Source of the DNA: JACJWR01 sp963842975
GTDB lineage: Bacteria; Actinomycetota; Actinomycetes; S36-B12; UBA10799
Assembly: GCA_963842975.1 (NCBI GenBank)
Contig: CAWJIH010000011.1
Span: 67,545 to 131,544, forward strand
Length of the DNA stretch: 64,000 nt
Direction: 5' to 3'
Part shown: in pieces, positions 33,937 to 42,111 of the stretch
Layout: each line of letters starts with the position of its first letter
Numbering within the stretch: position 1 is the first letter of the stretch
Translations under genes and position numbers: made by a program
The notes under the pieces: model-generated
What the model saw: the letters and a program-made list of their open reading frames with translations, nothing else
What the model was told of the DNA's origin: nothing
Databases searched by the model: none

Positions 33937-35313
33937 ATGAGCGCAACCCCCGGATTCTCGCGCCGCACGTTTCTGTTGGGTGCAGGCGGTGCGGCCATCC
34001 TCAGCGCAACTGGTTGCGGTGAGTCGGTGACTGTTCCGACTCTCACGCCCAGCCCGTCCCAAGAGGCCGCGGGGTCCAGCCGCGCTCTGGTGACGCGCTG
34101 GGACGTTGATCCCTGGGCTCGCGGTTCCTATTCCGCGATCCCGGCCGGAACAGCGTCGCAGGAACGCGCCGTACTGGCTTCCACGGTGGTGGATGATCGA
34201 CTGGTGTTGGCGGGGGAGTTCACCTCCGAGGACTACCCGTCGACCGTTCACGGTGCCTACCTATCTGGTCAAAACGCCGCCGCGAACTTGGCCGCCCGAC
34301 TGCCGGCTCGATCCCGAGTCGCCGTTGTCGGCGCAGGTTTCGCCGGACTCGCAGCTGCCGGCGCGCTGGCGCAGGCCGGCCATGATGTCACGGTGTACGA
34401 GGCGCGTGACCGGATCGGCGGTCGGGTCTACACCAACACCGAATGGGGCTTCCCGCTGGAGTTCGGCGCCGCTTGGCTGCACGGTGTGCAGGGCAACCCG
34501 CTGGTGGATCTCGTTACCCAAGCTGGATGCTCCCTGGCACCAACGGACTTCGACGACTCGTTGGTACATAGCTACTCCACCGGGCAGGCGAACGACGCCG
34601 CACCTCGCGCAGCAGAGCAACTCCTGGCGGTGGTCGACGAACTGGGCGAAGAATCCCTGCCCGCCGCCCAGTCGGCACTTGAGGCCTTGGCGGGCGCGGG
34701 TTGGCGGCCCGACACTGCCAATCGTCGGTTTGCCGCTGCCAGCGAACTGGTGGCGGAGTACGGCCTTGACCTGGATCGGCTCGGGGCCCAGGCTCTGACC
34801 GAAGGTGCCGCCTATCGCGGTGGTGACGCACTGGTCGTTGGCGGCTTCAATCGGGTCGCAGAGCTTCTCGCGGCTCCGCTCAACGTGGTGCTCGGTCGGG
34901 CCGTTTCGGCAGTCAGCGTGGACGGCAATCAAGCCACCCTGACCTTCCAAGATTCCACCACCCAGCCTGTCGCTGGCGTCGTCGTCGCGGTTCCGCTGGC
35001 GCTCTTGCAGAGCGGGATACCGAACGTCCCGCTACCGCCGGCGGCGGCGACGGCGTTGAGCCTGCTGACCACCGGCAACCTTGAGAAGGTGTTCCTGGAG
35101 TATCCGCGGCCGTGGTGGCCACAGGTACAGGTGTTGGGGGTCAGTGATGCCCCGGAGCAACGATGGACGCAGTTCTACGACCTGTCCACTCTGGTGGATT
35201 CCCCGGTGCTTGTGGGCCTGGCTGGCGGAGCGGCCGCAACGACTCGCCCGCCGTCGGATGCAGAGTGTGCCGCCGAGGCCGCTGACGTGTTGGCTACGGC
35301 CTACCGGGCATGA
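33937..35313 (+). CDS. Flavin amine oxidase with circularly permuted domain order, Tat-exported
   Basis: A 458-residue protein. It begins with a twin-arginine signal (SRRTFLLGAGGAAILSATGC, possible lipobox). Residues 51-117 carry the segment that normally ends flavin amine oxidases (RWDVDPWARGSYS; LVLAGEFTSEDYPSTVHGAY; LSGQNAA). Only afterwards (127-163) comes the FAD Rossmann motif VAVVGAGFAGLAAAGALAQA through EARDRIGGRVYTNTE. The C-terminus stops at SDAECAAEAADVLATAYRA, just where the canonical protein would continue into the RW.DP..GSYS segment. Both halves appear complete, so the order is permuted rather than truncated. Substrate unknown; probable location outside the membrane. Confidence 0.85.
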   Translation: MSATPGFSRRTFLLGAGGAAILSATGCGESVTVPTLTPSPSQEAAGSSRALVTRWDVDPWARGSYSAIPAGTASQERAVLASTVVDDRLVLAGEFTSEDYPSTVHGAYLSGQNAAANLAARLPARSRVAVVGAGFAGLAAAGALAQAGHDVTVYEARDRIGGRVYTNTEWGFPLEFGAAWLHGVQGNPLVDLVTQAGCSLAPTDFDDSLVHSYSTGQANDAAPRAAEQLLAVVDELGEESLPAAQSALEALAGAGWRPDTANRRFAAASELVAEYGLDLDRLGAQALTEGAAYRGGDALVVGGFNRVAELLAAPLNVVLGRAVSAVSVDGNQATLTFQDSTTQPVAGVVVAVPLALLQSGIPNVPLPPAAATALSLLTTGNLEKVFLEYPRPWWPQVQVLGVSDAPEQRWTQFYDLSTLVDSPVLVGLAGGAAATTRPPSDAECAAEAADVLATAYRA

Positions 35314-35352
35314 TCGAATAGCCGCACTGGTCACGATCGAATCCGAGGAGCC

Positions 35353-36714
35353 ATGGCAACAATCGATCGCACTCGACTCGATCGGATGCTCAAGCGTGAG
35401 CGCGACACCCACATCGAACGAAATTCGCGCAGTCGCGAACTGTTCGCCCGCGCTGATCATTTGTTCGGCCGGGTGCCCATGACGTGGATGAACAAGTGGG
35501 CTGGTGGTTTCCCGGTGTACTTGGCTTCGGCCCACGGCAACCGAATTGTGGACGTGGATGGTCACAGCTACATCGACTTCAGCCTCGGCGACACCGCGGC
35601 GATGGCTGGCCACTCGCCAACACCGGGGGTGGATGCGATCCGGCGGCGCGGGAGCGAGCTCGGCGGCATCACCACCATGCTCCCCACCGAAGATGCGGAG
35701 TGGGTGGCTGCCGACCTCGCCCGCCGATTCGGCCTTCCGCTGTGGTCGTTTTCGCTGACTGCCACAGATGCCAACCGCTGGGCCCTGCGTTTGGCCCGGC
35801 AGGCCACGGGACGGCCGAAAGTGCTGGCGTTTTCCTACAGCTACCACGGCAGTTGCGACGAGACCCTCGCCGTGCTGGACCCGGCATCGGGGCTGACCGT
35901 CAATCGCCCCGGCAACGTCGGCCCGCAGGTGGACGTTGCTGCCACCACCAGGGCCGCCGAATTCAATGACCTCGACAGCGTCGAACGTGCCCTCGCCCAT
36001 GGCGACGTGGCCGTGGCGATCACCGAACCAGCGCTCACGAACATAGGCATCGTGCTGCCCGAGCCGGGATTCCTCGAAGGGCTCAGGGAGCTGTGTGACG
36101 CATATGGCACCCTGCTACTGCTCGACGAAACCCACACCTTCAGTGCCGGCCCAGGCGGTGCGACCGCCGCCTGGGGGTTGCACCCGGACATCCTGGTGAT
36201 CGGCAAAGCCATCGGTGGCGGAGTTCCGTCCGGCGCCTACGGGATCACAGCTGAGCTCAGCGAGCAGCTTGCGGCGCATCCGGAGGCGGACCTGGTGGAC
36301 GTGGGTGGCGTGGGTGGCACCTTGGCGGGCAACGCACTGTCGACGGCTGCGATGCGGGCAACGTTGGGCGAGGTGCTCACCGATGATGCCTTCGAGTCGA
36401 TGATTGAGCTTGGCGGGCGATTCGCGACCGGGGCTCGGGACGTCATTGCGTCCTACGAACTGCCCTGGTCGGTCACCCAACTCGGTGCGCGCGCCGAGTA
36501 TTGGTTTGCCGACCCACCGCCGCGTACCGGGAGTGAGGCCGCTCAGGCCGGAGATCCGGATCTGGAGCAGTATCTGCACCTCTACATGAGCAACCGCGAC
36601 GTCCTCATCACTCCCTTCCACAACATGGCATTGATGTGTCCGGTCACTTCCCGCGACGACGTTGATCGTCACACCGAGTTGCTGGATCAAGCCTTGGCGG
36701 AGTTGTTGCGCTGA
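35353..36714 (+). CDS. Class III (glutamate-1-semialdehyde aminomutase-like) PLP aminotransferase
   Basis: A 453-residue fold-type I PLP enzyme. It has GNRIVDVDGHSYIDFSLGDT, LLLLDETHTFSAGPGGATAA with the PLP-ring Asp/Glu region, and the Schiff-base lysine in ILVIGKAIGGGVPSGAYGI. The overall pattern follows GSA aminotransferases, but the N-terminal KRERDTHIERNSRSRELFAR and LTATDANRWALRLARQATG suggest a distinct transaminase rather than HemL itself. It starts 39 bp after the permuted oxidase; the pair might act on the same amine. Confidence 0.8.
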   Translation: MATIDRTRLDRMLKRERDTHIERNSRSRELFARADHLFGRVPMTWMNKWAGGFPVYLASAHGNRIVDVDGHSYIDFSLGDTAAMAGHSPTPGVDAIRRRGSELGGITTMLPTEDAEWVAADLARRFGLPLWSFSLTATDANRWALRLARQATGRPKVLAFSYSYHGSCDETLAVLDPASGLTVNRPGNVGPQVDVAATTRAAEFNDLDSVERALAHGDVAVAITEPALTNIGIVLPEPGFLEGLRELCDAYGTLLLLDETHTFSAGPGGATAAWGLHPDILVIGKAIGGGVPSGAYGITAELSEQLAAHPEADLVDVGGVGGTLAGNALSTAAMRATLGEVLTDDAFESMIELGGRFATGARDVIASYELPWSVTQLGARAEYWFADPPPRTGSEAAQAGDPDLEQYLHLYMSNRDVLITPFHNMALMCPVTSRDDVDRHTELLDQALAELLR

Positions 36715-36727
36715 GTCCGAGCGCAGC

Positions 36728-38263
36728 TCACTCAGCCACCGCCACCACTACGGTCACATCGTCGCGGCGCAGGTCGACGCTCAGCGCGCGAGCCCGGCTC
36801 AAGAGGCCCTTGGCGATGTAGCCGGCGCGAGTGGCAGCCGGGTCGGCTCGGCTTTCCTGGGCAAGTTCGCGGCACCACTGGACAACCTGGTCATCACCGA
36901 CCTCCTCGTCGTCCTCGTCCCGGCCTTCGACGAGCCCATCGGTGTACATCACCACGACGTCGCCGGTGTGCATTTCGGTGCTATCGCAGTCCCATTCGCC
37001 ACCCATGAGAGTCACCAGCGGGCCGGTGCCCGGGAGGGTCTCGACTGCCCCGCCCTTACGCACCACGACCGGCGGATTGTGACCTGCGTTGAGGTGCCGC
37101 AGTCTGCCCGGTTCGAGGTTTACCAGCAGGTAGGAGGCGAATCGTCCGGGAGTCTTGGCAAAAGTGGCAGCGGCCTGCGCTACCGCGCGGTCGGGGTCGG
37201 TTCCGCCCCGCAGTCCCACGTGCACGGCCGCTTTGAACCTCACCGCGACCACTCCAGCGTCGGCGTCGTGGCCGCTGATGTCGCACAGTTCGATGGCACT
37301 GCCGCCGCCAGGCAGGGCGATCAGATCCCACCAGTCGCCGGTCACCGATCCCGCTGAACTCAGCGACGCCACCCCAAGTCCGTAGTTGGGCACTCTCGGA
37401 TCCGACGGCCCCCGCAGCAGATCTCGGATCGTGGCTACGGTCGGACCCTCCTGCGCCAGACCTTCCTGCGCCTCAGCAGCGTCGTCGACCAGGCTCACCA
37501 GACTCTGGCGAAGCGACTCGGCATCGCGGCCCAGAGCAGCGATCTCGGGCGGCCCGCTTGGTGTCAGCGGGGTTGTGGTGTCGTGCTCGCGTGACAGTCG
37601 GCGCATCTGCGCCTGCAAATCCGCGAGTGGCTTCAGCACCCACCCGACCATGGCGGCGGCGGCTCCGGCCGTGACGAGCGCAGCCGCGAGCGTGGTCGCG
37701 AGAACTGCGATCGACAAGCGTCGGGTCATGGTGGAGATATCATCGACCGCGTCAGCCACCCGGGAATCCACTTGAAACTGCAGCAACGCCAGGTCTGAAC
37801 GCAGCAACCTGAAGACCCGGCGGCCAGCACCGTCAATGATTTCCTCCCGAGCGACGTCGACATCCCCCCGGCTGACCTCGGCTATGCGGGGCTCGGCATA
37901 CCCGGCCATCCACACCCGCCAGTTGGTTCGGGCCTGCGAAAGCAACGGCAGCAAGTCTCGCTGGTCGGTGGACAGCAACTCTTCGAGTCGGTCAAATCCC
38001 CGCTCTGCCTGAATCTTGCCGGTCTCATAATCCGTCAGGAAGGAACGATTCGAACTCAGGGCGTAACCCCAGACCCCGCTCTCCTGATCCGTGGTGGCCA
38101 GCAACACCTCGGAAATCTCCAGGCCGGCCGGATACAGCGAGTCCACGGCTTTGCTGTCGACGCGATTGGCTGCCCCGACCACCACAAGCGCCATGCCCCC
38201 GAGCATGGCACCGACCAGCACCACCACGATCAAGGCAGTCCAGCCGCGCGCACGCAAGGTCAC
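36728..38263 (-). CDS. Membrane sensor with HAMP and SpoIIE-type PP2C phosphatase domain
   Basis: A 511-residue protein: a first membrane helix (about residues 9-30), an extracytoplasmic CHASE3-like helical sensor (about 35-185; ATTDQESGVWGYALSSNRSF), a second membrane helix (190-212), a HAMP linker (VLKPLADLQAQMRRLSREHD) and a SpoIIE/PP2C domain (285-510) with VTGDWWDLIALPGGG, ELCDISGHDADAGVVAVRFK, LNAGHNPP and YTDGLVEGRDEDDEEVG. Such proteins dephosphorylate anti-anti-sigma factors in partner-switching stress pathways. No partner genes lie nearby. Divergent from hisC. Confidence 0.9.
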   Translation of the reverse strand: MTLRARGWTALIVVVLVGAMLGGMALVVVGAANRVDSKAVDSLYPAGLEISEVLLATTDQESGVWGYALSSNRSFLTDYETGKIQAERGFDRLEELLSTDQRDLLPLLSQARTNWRVWMAGYAEPRIAEVSRGDVDVAREEIIDGAGRRVFRLLRSDLALLQFQVDSRVADAVDDISTMTRRLSIAVLATTLAAALVTAGAAAAMVGWVLKPLADLQAQMRRLSREHDTTTPLTPSGPPEIAALGRDAESLRQSLVSLVDDAAEAQEGLAQEGPTVATIRDLLRGPSDPRVPNYGLGVASLSSAGSVTGDWWDLIALPGGGSAIELCDISGHDADAGVVAVRFKAAVHVGLRGGTDPDRAVAQAAATFAKTPGRFASYLLVNLEPGRLRHLNAGHNPPVVVRKGGAVETLPGTGPLVTLMGGEWDCDSTEMHTGDVVVMYTDGLVEGRDEDDEEVGDDQVVQWCRELAQESRADPAATRAGYIAKGLLSRARALSVDLRRDDVTVVVAVAE

Positions 38264-38320
38264 AAGACTGCATCCTAGGCCCGACTCAGCCTGATTCTCC
38301 TGCGTCTACGCTTGGGCATC

Positions 38321-39370
38321 ATGACAGCGCGCCAGCGACCGGTGATGGCCACCATCCCCTCGTACAAAGCCGGACAGCGGGCCACTCCCGGCGGCCACAA
38401 GCTCTCGTCGAACGAGAATCCCTACGGGCCGCTCCCTTCGGTGCTCGATGCGGTGGCGCGTGCGGCAGCCAATATGAACCGTTATCCGGACCCGCATTCG
38501 CTGGATTTGGTGGAGGCGTTGGCAGTTCGGCTCCAGCGTGACCCGGCCGAGGTTGTGGTCGGCTGCGGCAGCGTTGCGATCTGCGAGCAGGTGGTGTCGG
38601 CGGTGGCCGGGCACGGCGACGAGGTGATATTTCCGTGGCCGAGTTTCGAGGCCTACCCGATCATCACCGGGGTGGCCGGTGCCACCGCGGTGCCGATCCC
38701 CTTGGACGCCGGACACCGGCAAGACCTCCAGGCCGCCGCTGCGGCCATCACCGATGCCACCAGGTGCATCTTCGTCTGCACGCCGAACAATCCCACGGGC
38801 ACGGTTGCTACCCGCGCCGAAGTGGAGTCACTGCTGGCGGCCGTCCCCGACGACGTGCTCGTGGTGATTGACGAGGCCTACGCGGAGTTCGTCGACGATC
38901 CGGCTGCAGTGAATGGGCTTGAACTACTTGACGACTACCCCAACGTCGCGGTGCTACGCACCTTCTCCAAGGCCTACGGCTTGGCCGGTCTGCGGGTCGG
39001 TTACGCGGTGGCCCACCCGCAACTGGCCGAAGCGCTCCGCAAGACCGCGATCCCCTTCGGCGTGTCGGTGGTGGCCCACGATGCGGCCATCGCCTCACTG
39101 GCAGCAGAGGCGGAATTGCTGGAGCGGGTGGCGCTGCTGCGGATCGAGCGGTCCCGGGTGCACCAGGCGCTGCGCGACGCCGGGTGGGACATCCCCGATT
39201 CGCAGGGGAACTTTGTGTGGCTGCCCACAGGCGAGCGCACGGTCGAGGTAGCGGCTGCGCTGGCGGCGACGGGTGTCGTGGTGCGGGCGTTTCCGGGCGT
39301 CGGAATCAGGGCGACGGTGGCCGAATCGGCCGCGAATGATGCTCTTATCGAAATCTTGACAAACCTCTGA
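38321..39370 (+). CDS. Histidinol-phosphate / aromatic aminotransferase (HisC family)
   Basis: A roughly 349-residue fold-type I PLP enzyme: SSNENPYGPLPSVLDAVARA, PWPSFEAYPIITGVAGATAV, CTPNNPTGTVATRAEVESLL, VIDEAYAEFVDD, and the lysine in TFSKAYGLAGLRVGYAVAHP. Sequence resembles the actinobacterial HisC2/Pat group (phenylalanine aminotransferase) as much as biosynthetic HisC, and it stands outside a his operon, so an aromatic aminotransferase role is plausible. It ends just before the DosR-type boxes of the cyd operon. Confidence 0.85.
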   Translation: MTARQRPVMATIPSYKAGQRATPGGHKLSSNENPYGPLPSVLDAVARAAANMNRYPDPHSLDLVEALAVRLQRDPAEVVVGCGSVAICEQVVSAVAGHGDEVIFPWPSFEAYPIITGVAGATAVPIPLDAGHRQDLQAAAAAITDATRCIFVCTPNNPTGTVATRAEVESLLAAVPDDVLVVIDEAYAEFVDDPAAVNGLELLDDYPNVAVLRTFSKAYGLAGLRVGYAVAHPQLAEALRKTAIPFGVSVVAHDAAIASLAAEAELLERVALLRIERSRVHQALRDAGWDIPDSQGNFVWLPTGERTVEVAAALAATGVVVRAFPGVGIRATVAESAANDALIEILTNL

Positions 39371-39376
39371 AACGGT

Positions 39377-39396
39377 AGTGGGACTTTAGTCCCGAA
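39377..39396. promoter_or_regulatory. DosR/DevR-type box 1
   Basis: The core GGGACTTTAGTCCC (39380-39393) followed by GAA matches the mycobacterial DosR consensus TTSGGGACTWWAGTCCCSAA at 17 of 20 positions, with a perfect palindromic core. It lies about 90 bp upstream of cydA. A DosS-like kinase and DosR-like regulator are encoded at the other end of the same locus. Confidence 0.8.
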
Positions 39397-39398
39397 TA

Positions 39399-39418
39399 TT
39401 TGGGCCGAAAGCCCCTGC
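39399..39418. promoter_or_regulatory. DosR/DevR-type box 2
   Basis: TTTGGGCCGAAAGCCCCTGC is a weaker copy of the DosR consensus, with half-sites GGGCC and GCCCC. Its centre lies 22 bp (two helical turns) from that of box 1, the spacing typical of paired DosR sites where a strong primary box assists a weak one. Confidence 0.6.
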
Positions 39419-39473
39419 GGGGAGGGTCTTATTTCACGTGCTCCGGGACTCGGGGAGGTCCACCATATGGGGT

Positions 39474-40913
39474 ATGGACGGCCTCAATCTCTTCGCGATG
39501 AGCACGCTCGACTTGTCCCGGTGGCAATTCGGGATCACGACCGTGTACCACTTCTTCTTCGTGCCGATCACGATTGGCCTGTCTTTCCTGGTGGCAGGGA
39601 TGCAGACCGCGTGGGTGCGCACGGGCAAGGACAAGTACCTGCAGGCGACCAAGTTCTTCGGGAAGCTGTTCCTGATCAACTTCGCCATGGGGGTCGTCAC
39701 GGGAATCGTCCAGGAGTTCCAGTTCGGGATGAACTGGTCTGACTACTCGCGGTTCGTCGGCGACGTGTTCGGTGCTCCGCTCGCGATTGAGGGCTTGCTG
39801 GCGTTCTTCCTTGAGTCCACGTTCCTTGGTCTGTGGATCTTCGGATGGGACAGGTTGCCGAAGAAGCTGCACCTGGCCACGATCTGGCTCGCCGCCACCG
39901 GGACGCTGCTGTCGGCCTACTTCATCTTGGCCGCCAACTCGTTCATGCAGCACCCGGTCGGCTACGAGTACAACCCGGTCACCAACCGCGCGGAGATGAA
40001 CGACTTCGGCGCGATCCTGTTCCAGAACACCACAGTGAGCGCCTTCGCCCACGTCATCACCACTTGTTTCCTGGTGGCTGGAGCCTTCGTGGGCGGTATC
40101 TCGGCGTGGTTGATGGTGAAGGGCAAGGCCGTGGAGATGGCCCGGTCCACCTTCAAACTCGGCATGATCACGACGCTTGTCGCGTTCATCCTCGTCGGTA
40201 TCACCGGCGACTTCCAGGCCAAGATCATGGTGGAGCAGCAGCCGATGAAGATGGCCGCTGCGGAGGCGCTGTACGAGACAGCCGCCCCGGCGCCGTTCTC
40301 CATCTTCACAATCGGCACGCTGGACGGCTCACAGCCGATATTTGAGATCACGATTCCGGACGCGTTGTCCTTCTTGGCCACCGGCACGTTGGACGGCGAA
40401 GTTCAGGGCATCAACAACCTGCAGGAGGAATTGGCGACCCAATTCCCCGAGGAGGAGTACGGCATCACCAACTTCGCCCCCAACATCCCCATCACCTACT
40501 GGACCTTCCGGTTGATGATCGGTATGGGCGGTTTGGCCTTCCTCTTCGCCGCCTACGGCCTGTGGGCCACCCGCAAGGGTCGGGTGCCGACGTCGAAGTG
40601 GTTCGTCCGGGCCGCGATCATCATGCCGCTGCTGCCTTTGTTCGGCGCCGCCTTCGGCTGGATCTTCACCGAGATGGGCCGCCAGCCGTGGGTGGTCTAC
40701 GGCCTGATGCCCACCGCGATGGGTGTGTCACCCGGTGTGTCTGCAGGTTATGTGCTGACCACGGTGGTCGTGTTCACGCTGCTCTACGCCGCATTGGCAA
40801 TCATCGAGGTCGGCCTACTGGTGCGGGCAGTCAAACTTGGACCGCCTGAGGTCGTGCCGAAGGATCCCTACGACAAGGATGCTCCGGACCGTCAACTGTC
40901 GGTGACGTACTAG
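39474..40913 (+). CDS. cydA: Cytochrome bd ubiquinol/menaquinol oxidase subunit I
   Basis: The haem-bearing subunit of the high-affinity, non-proton-pumping terminal oxidase. About 479 residues, with the haem b595 ligand His in RWQFGITTVYHFFFVPITIG, VQEFQFGMNWSDYSRFVGDV, AFFLESTFLGLWIFGWDRLP and the conserved GRQPW in EMGRQPWVVYGLMPT. The length and the small quinol-binding loop fit the short Q-loop class of Gram-positives. The start ATG 39474 (MDGLNLFAMSTLDLSRWQFG) is chosen because GGGGAGG lies upstream; GTG 39438 is less likely. Tandem DosR-type boxes precede it. Confidence 0.96.
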   Translation: MDGLNLFAMSTLDLSRWQFGITTVYHFFFVPITIGLSFLVAGMQTAWVRTGKDKYLQATKFFGKLFLINFAMGVVTGIVQEFQFGMNWSDYSRFVGDVFGAPLAIEGLLAFFLESTFLGLWIFGWDRLPKKLHLATIWLAATGTLLSAYFILAANSFMQHPVGYEYNPVTNRAEMNDFGAILFQNTTVSAFAHVITTCFLVAGAFVGGISAWLMVKGKAVEMARSTFKLGMITTLVAFILVGITGDFQAKIMVEQQPMKMAAAEALYETAAPAPFSIFTIGTLDGSQPIFEITIPDALSFLATGTLDGEVQGINNLQEELATQFPEEEYGITNFAPNIPITYWTFRLMIGMGGLAFLFAAYGLWATRKGRVPTSKWFVRAAIIMPLLPLFGAAFGWIFTEMGRQPWVVYGLMPTAMGVSPGVSAGYVLTTVVVFTLLYAALAIIEVGLLVRAVKLGPPEVVPKDPYDKDAPDRQLSVTY

Positions 40914-40933
40914 AAGGATCAGGACAACAGATC

Positions 40934-42019
40934 ATGGAACTCACCACCGTCTGGTTCATCCTCATCGCCGTGCTCTTCATCGGCTACTTCGTGCTGGAGG
41001 GCTTCGACTTCGGCGTCGGCATGCTGCTCAAGGTGATCGGCAAGTCCGAAGCCGACCGTCGCGCCATCATCACCACCCTCGGACCGGTCTGGGATGGCAA
41101 CGAAGTGTGGCTGCTGGTGGGAGGTGGCGCGCTCTTCGCCGCCTTCCCGGAGTGGTACGCCACCTTGTTCAGCGGCTTCTACCTGCCGTTGTTCCTCATC
41201 CTGGTGGCGCTGATCGTGCGCGGTGTCGCGTTCGAGTACCGCAGCAAGCGGTCCTCGCTGAAGTGGCGGGCCAACTGGGACAACGCCATCACCGTGGCCT
41301 CCTTCGTGCCGGCGCTGCTGTGGGGTGTGGCCTTCGCGAACCTGGTCCGCGGCGTACCGCTGGAGCCAAACGAGGTCGCTGGTGCTGGGTTCCTATACAC
41401 CGGCGGCTTCTTCTACCTGCTGAACCCCTACGCGTTGCTCGGCGGGCTGGTGACGCTCACGCTGTTCTTGACCCACGGTGCGGTGTTCCTGGCGCTGAAG
41501 ACTGCTGGCGATATTCAGCCGCGAGCCCAGAAGATCGCGATTCCGCTGGGCCTGGTCGCTGCCGTGCTGGCCGTGGTGTTCCTGCTGTGGACGCAACTCG
41601 CCTACTCCGACAAGGCCTGGACCTGGGTGCTCGTGGTCGTGGGTGCGCTGGCCTGGGTCGGCGGCATCGTCGCCAACTACCTCAAGCGCGACGGTTGGGC
41701 GTTCCTGCTCTCCGCGGTCACACTTGCTGGCGCTGTGGCGTTCCTGTTCGCTGTGCTCTACCCCAACGTGATGCCCTCGACGATCAACGATGCCTACTCG
41801 CTCACCATCGAGAACGCCTCATCCACCGAATACACGCTGCGGATCATGACCATCGTGGCCGTGATCTTCACCCCGATCGTCTTGGCCTATCAGGCCTGGA
41901 CCTACTGGGTGTTCCGCAAGCGGGTGTCGCCGAGCGACATTCCCAACCCGCACGAGGGCTCGCTGGACTACCCGGAGGAGGCGGCCGCTGCCGCCGCGCA
42001 CGCCGCCAGCCAGAAGTAG
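40934..42019 (+). CDS. cydB: Cytochrome bd oxidase subunit II
   Basis: A 361-residue partner of CydA with about eight or nine membrane segments. Signatures: FVLEGFDFGVGMLLKVIGKS at the N-terminus, GPVWDGNEVWLLVGGGALFA, FPEWYATLFSGFYLPLFLIL and RGVAFEYRSK. It begins 20 bp after cydA. Its C-terminus is Ala-rich and probably variable. Confidence 0.96.
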   Translation: MELTTVWFILIAVLFIGYFVLEGFDFGVGMLLKVIGKSEADRRAIITTLGPVWDGNEVWLLVGGGALFAAFPEWYATLFSGFYLPLFLILVALIVRGVAFEYRSKRSSLKWRANWDNAITVASFVPALLWGVAFANLVRGVPLEPNEVAGAGFLYTGGFFYLLNPYALLGGLVTLTLFLTHGAVFLALKTAGDIQPRAQKIAIPLGLVAAVLAVVFLLWTQLAYSDKAWTWVLVVVGALAWVGGIVANYLKRDGWAFLLSAVTLAGAVAFLFAVLYPNVMPSTINDAYSLTIENASSTEYTLRIMTIVAVIFTPIVLAYQAWTYWVFRKRVSPSDIPNPHEGSLDYPEEAAAAAAHAASQK

Positions 42020-42111
42020 TGACAGTCGAAGCGGCATCTGCGTCGATCGGGTGAGCTTCGGTCGGTCCCGCGCGCTCGGCGGGATGTGCGGTGGACAGGT
42101 ACGGTGTCAGC

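Noticed and set aside
36728..38263. Forward frames opposite the SpoIIE-type phosphatase
   Set aside because: The reverse strand carries a complete sensor-HAMP-PP2C protein; the forward frames are shadows.
39430..39440. ATTTCACGTGCTC as a third parS
   Set aside because: Only one half matches the parS core; it lies in the cydA leader far from the other sites.
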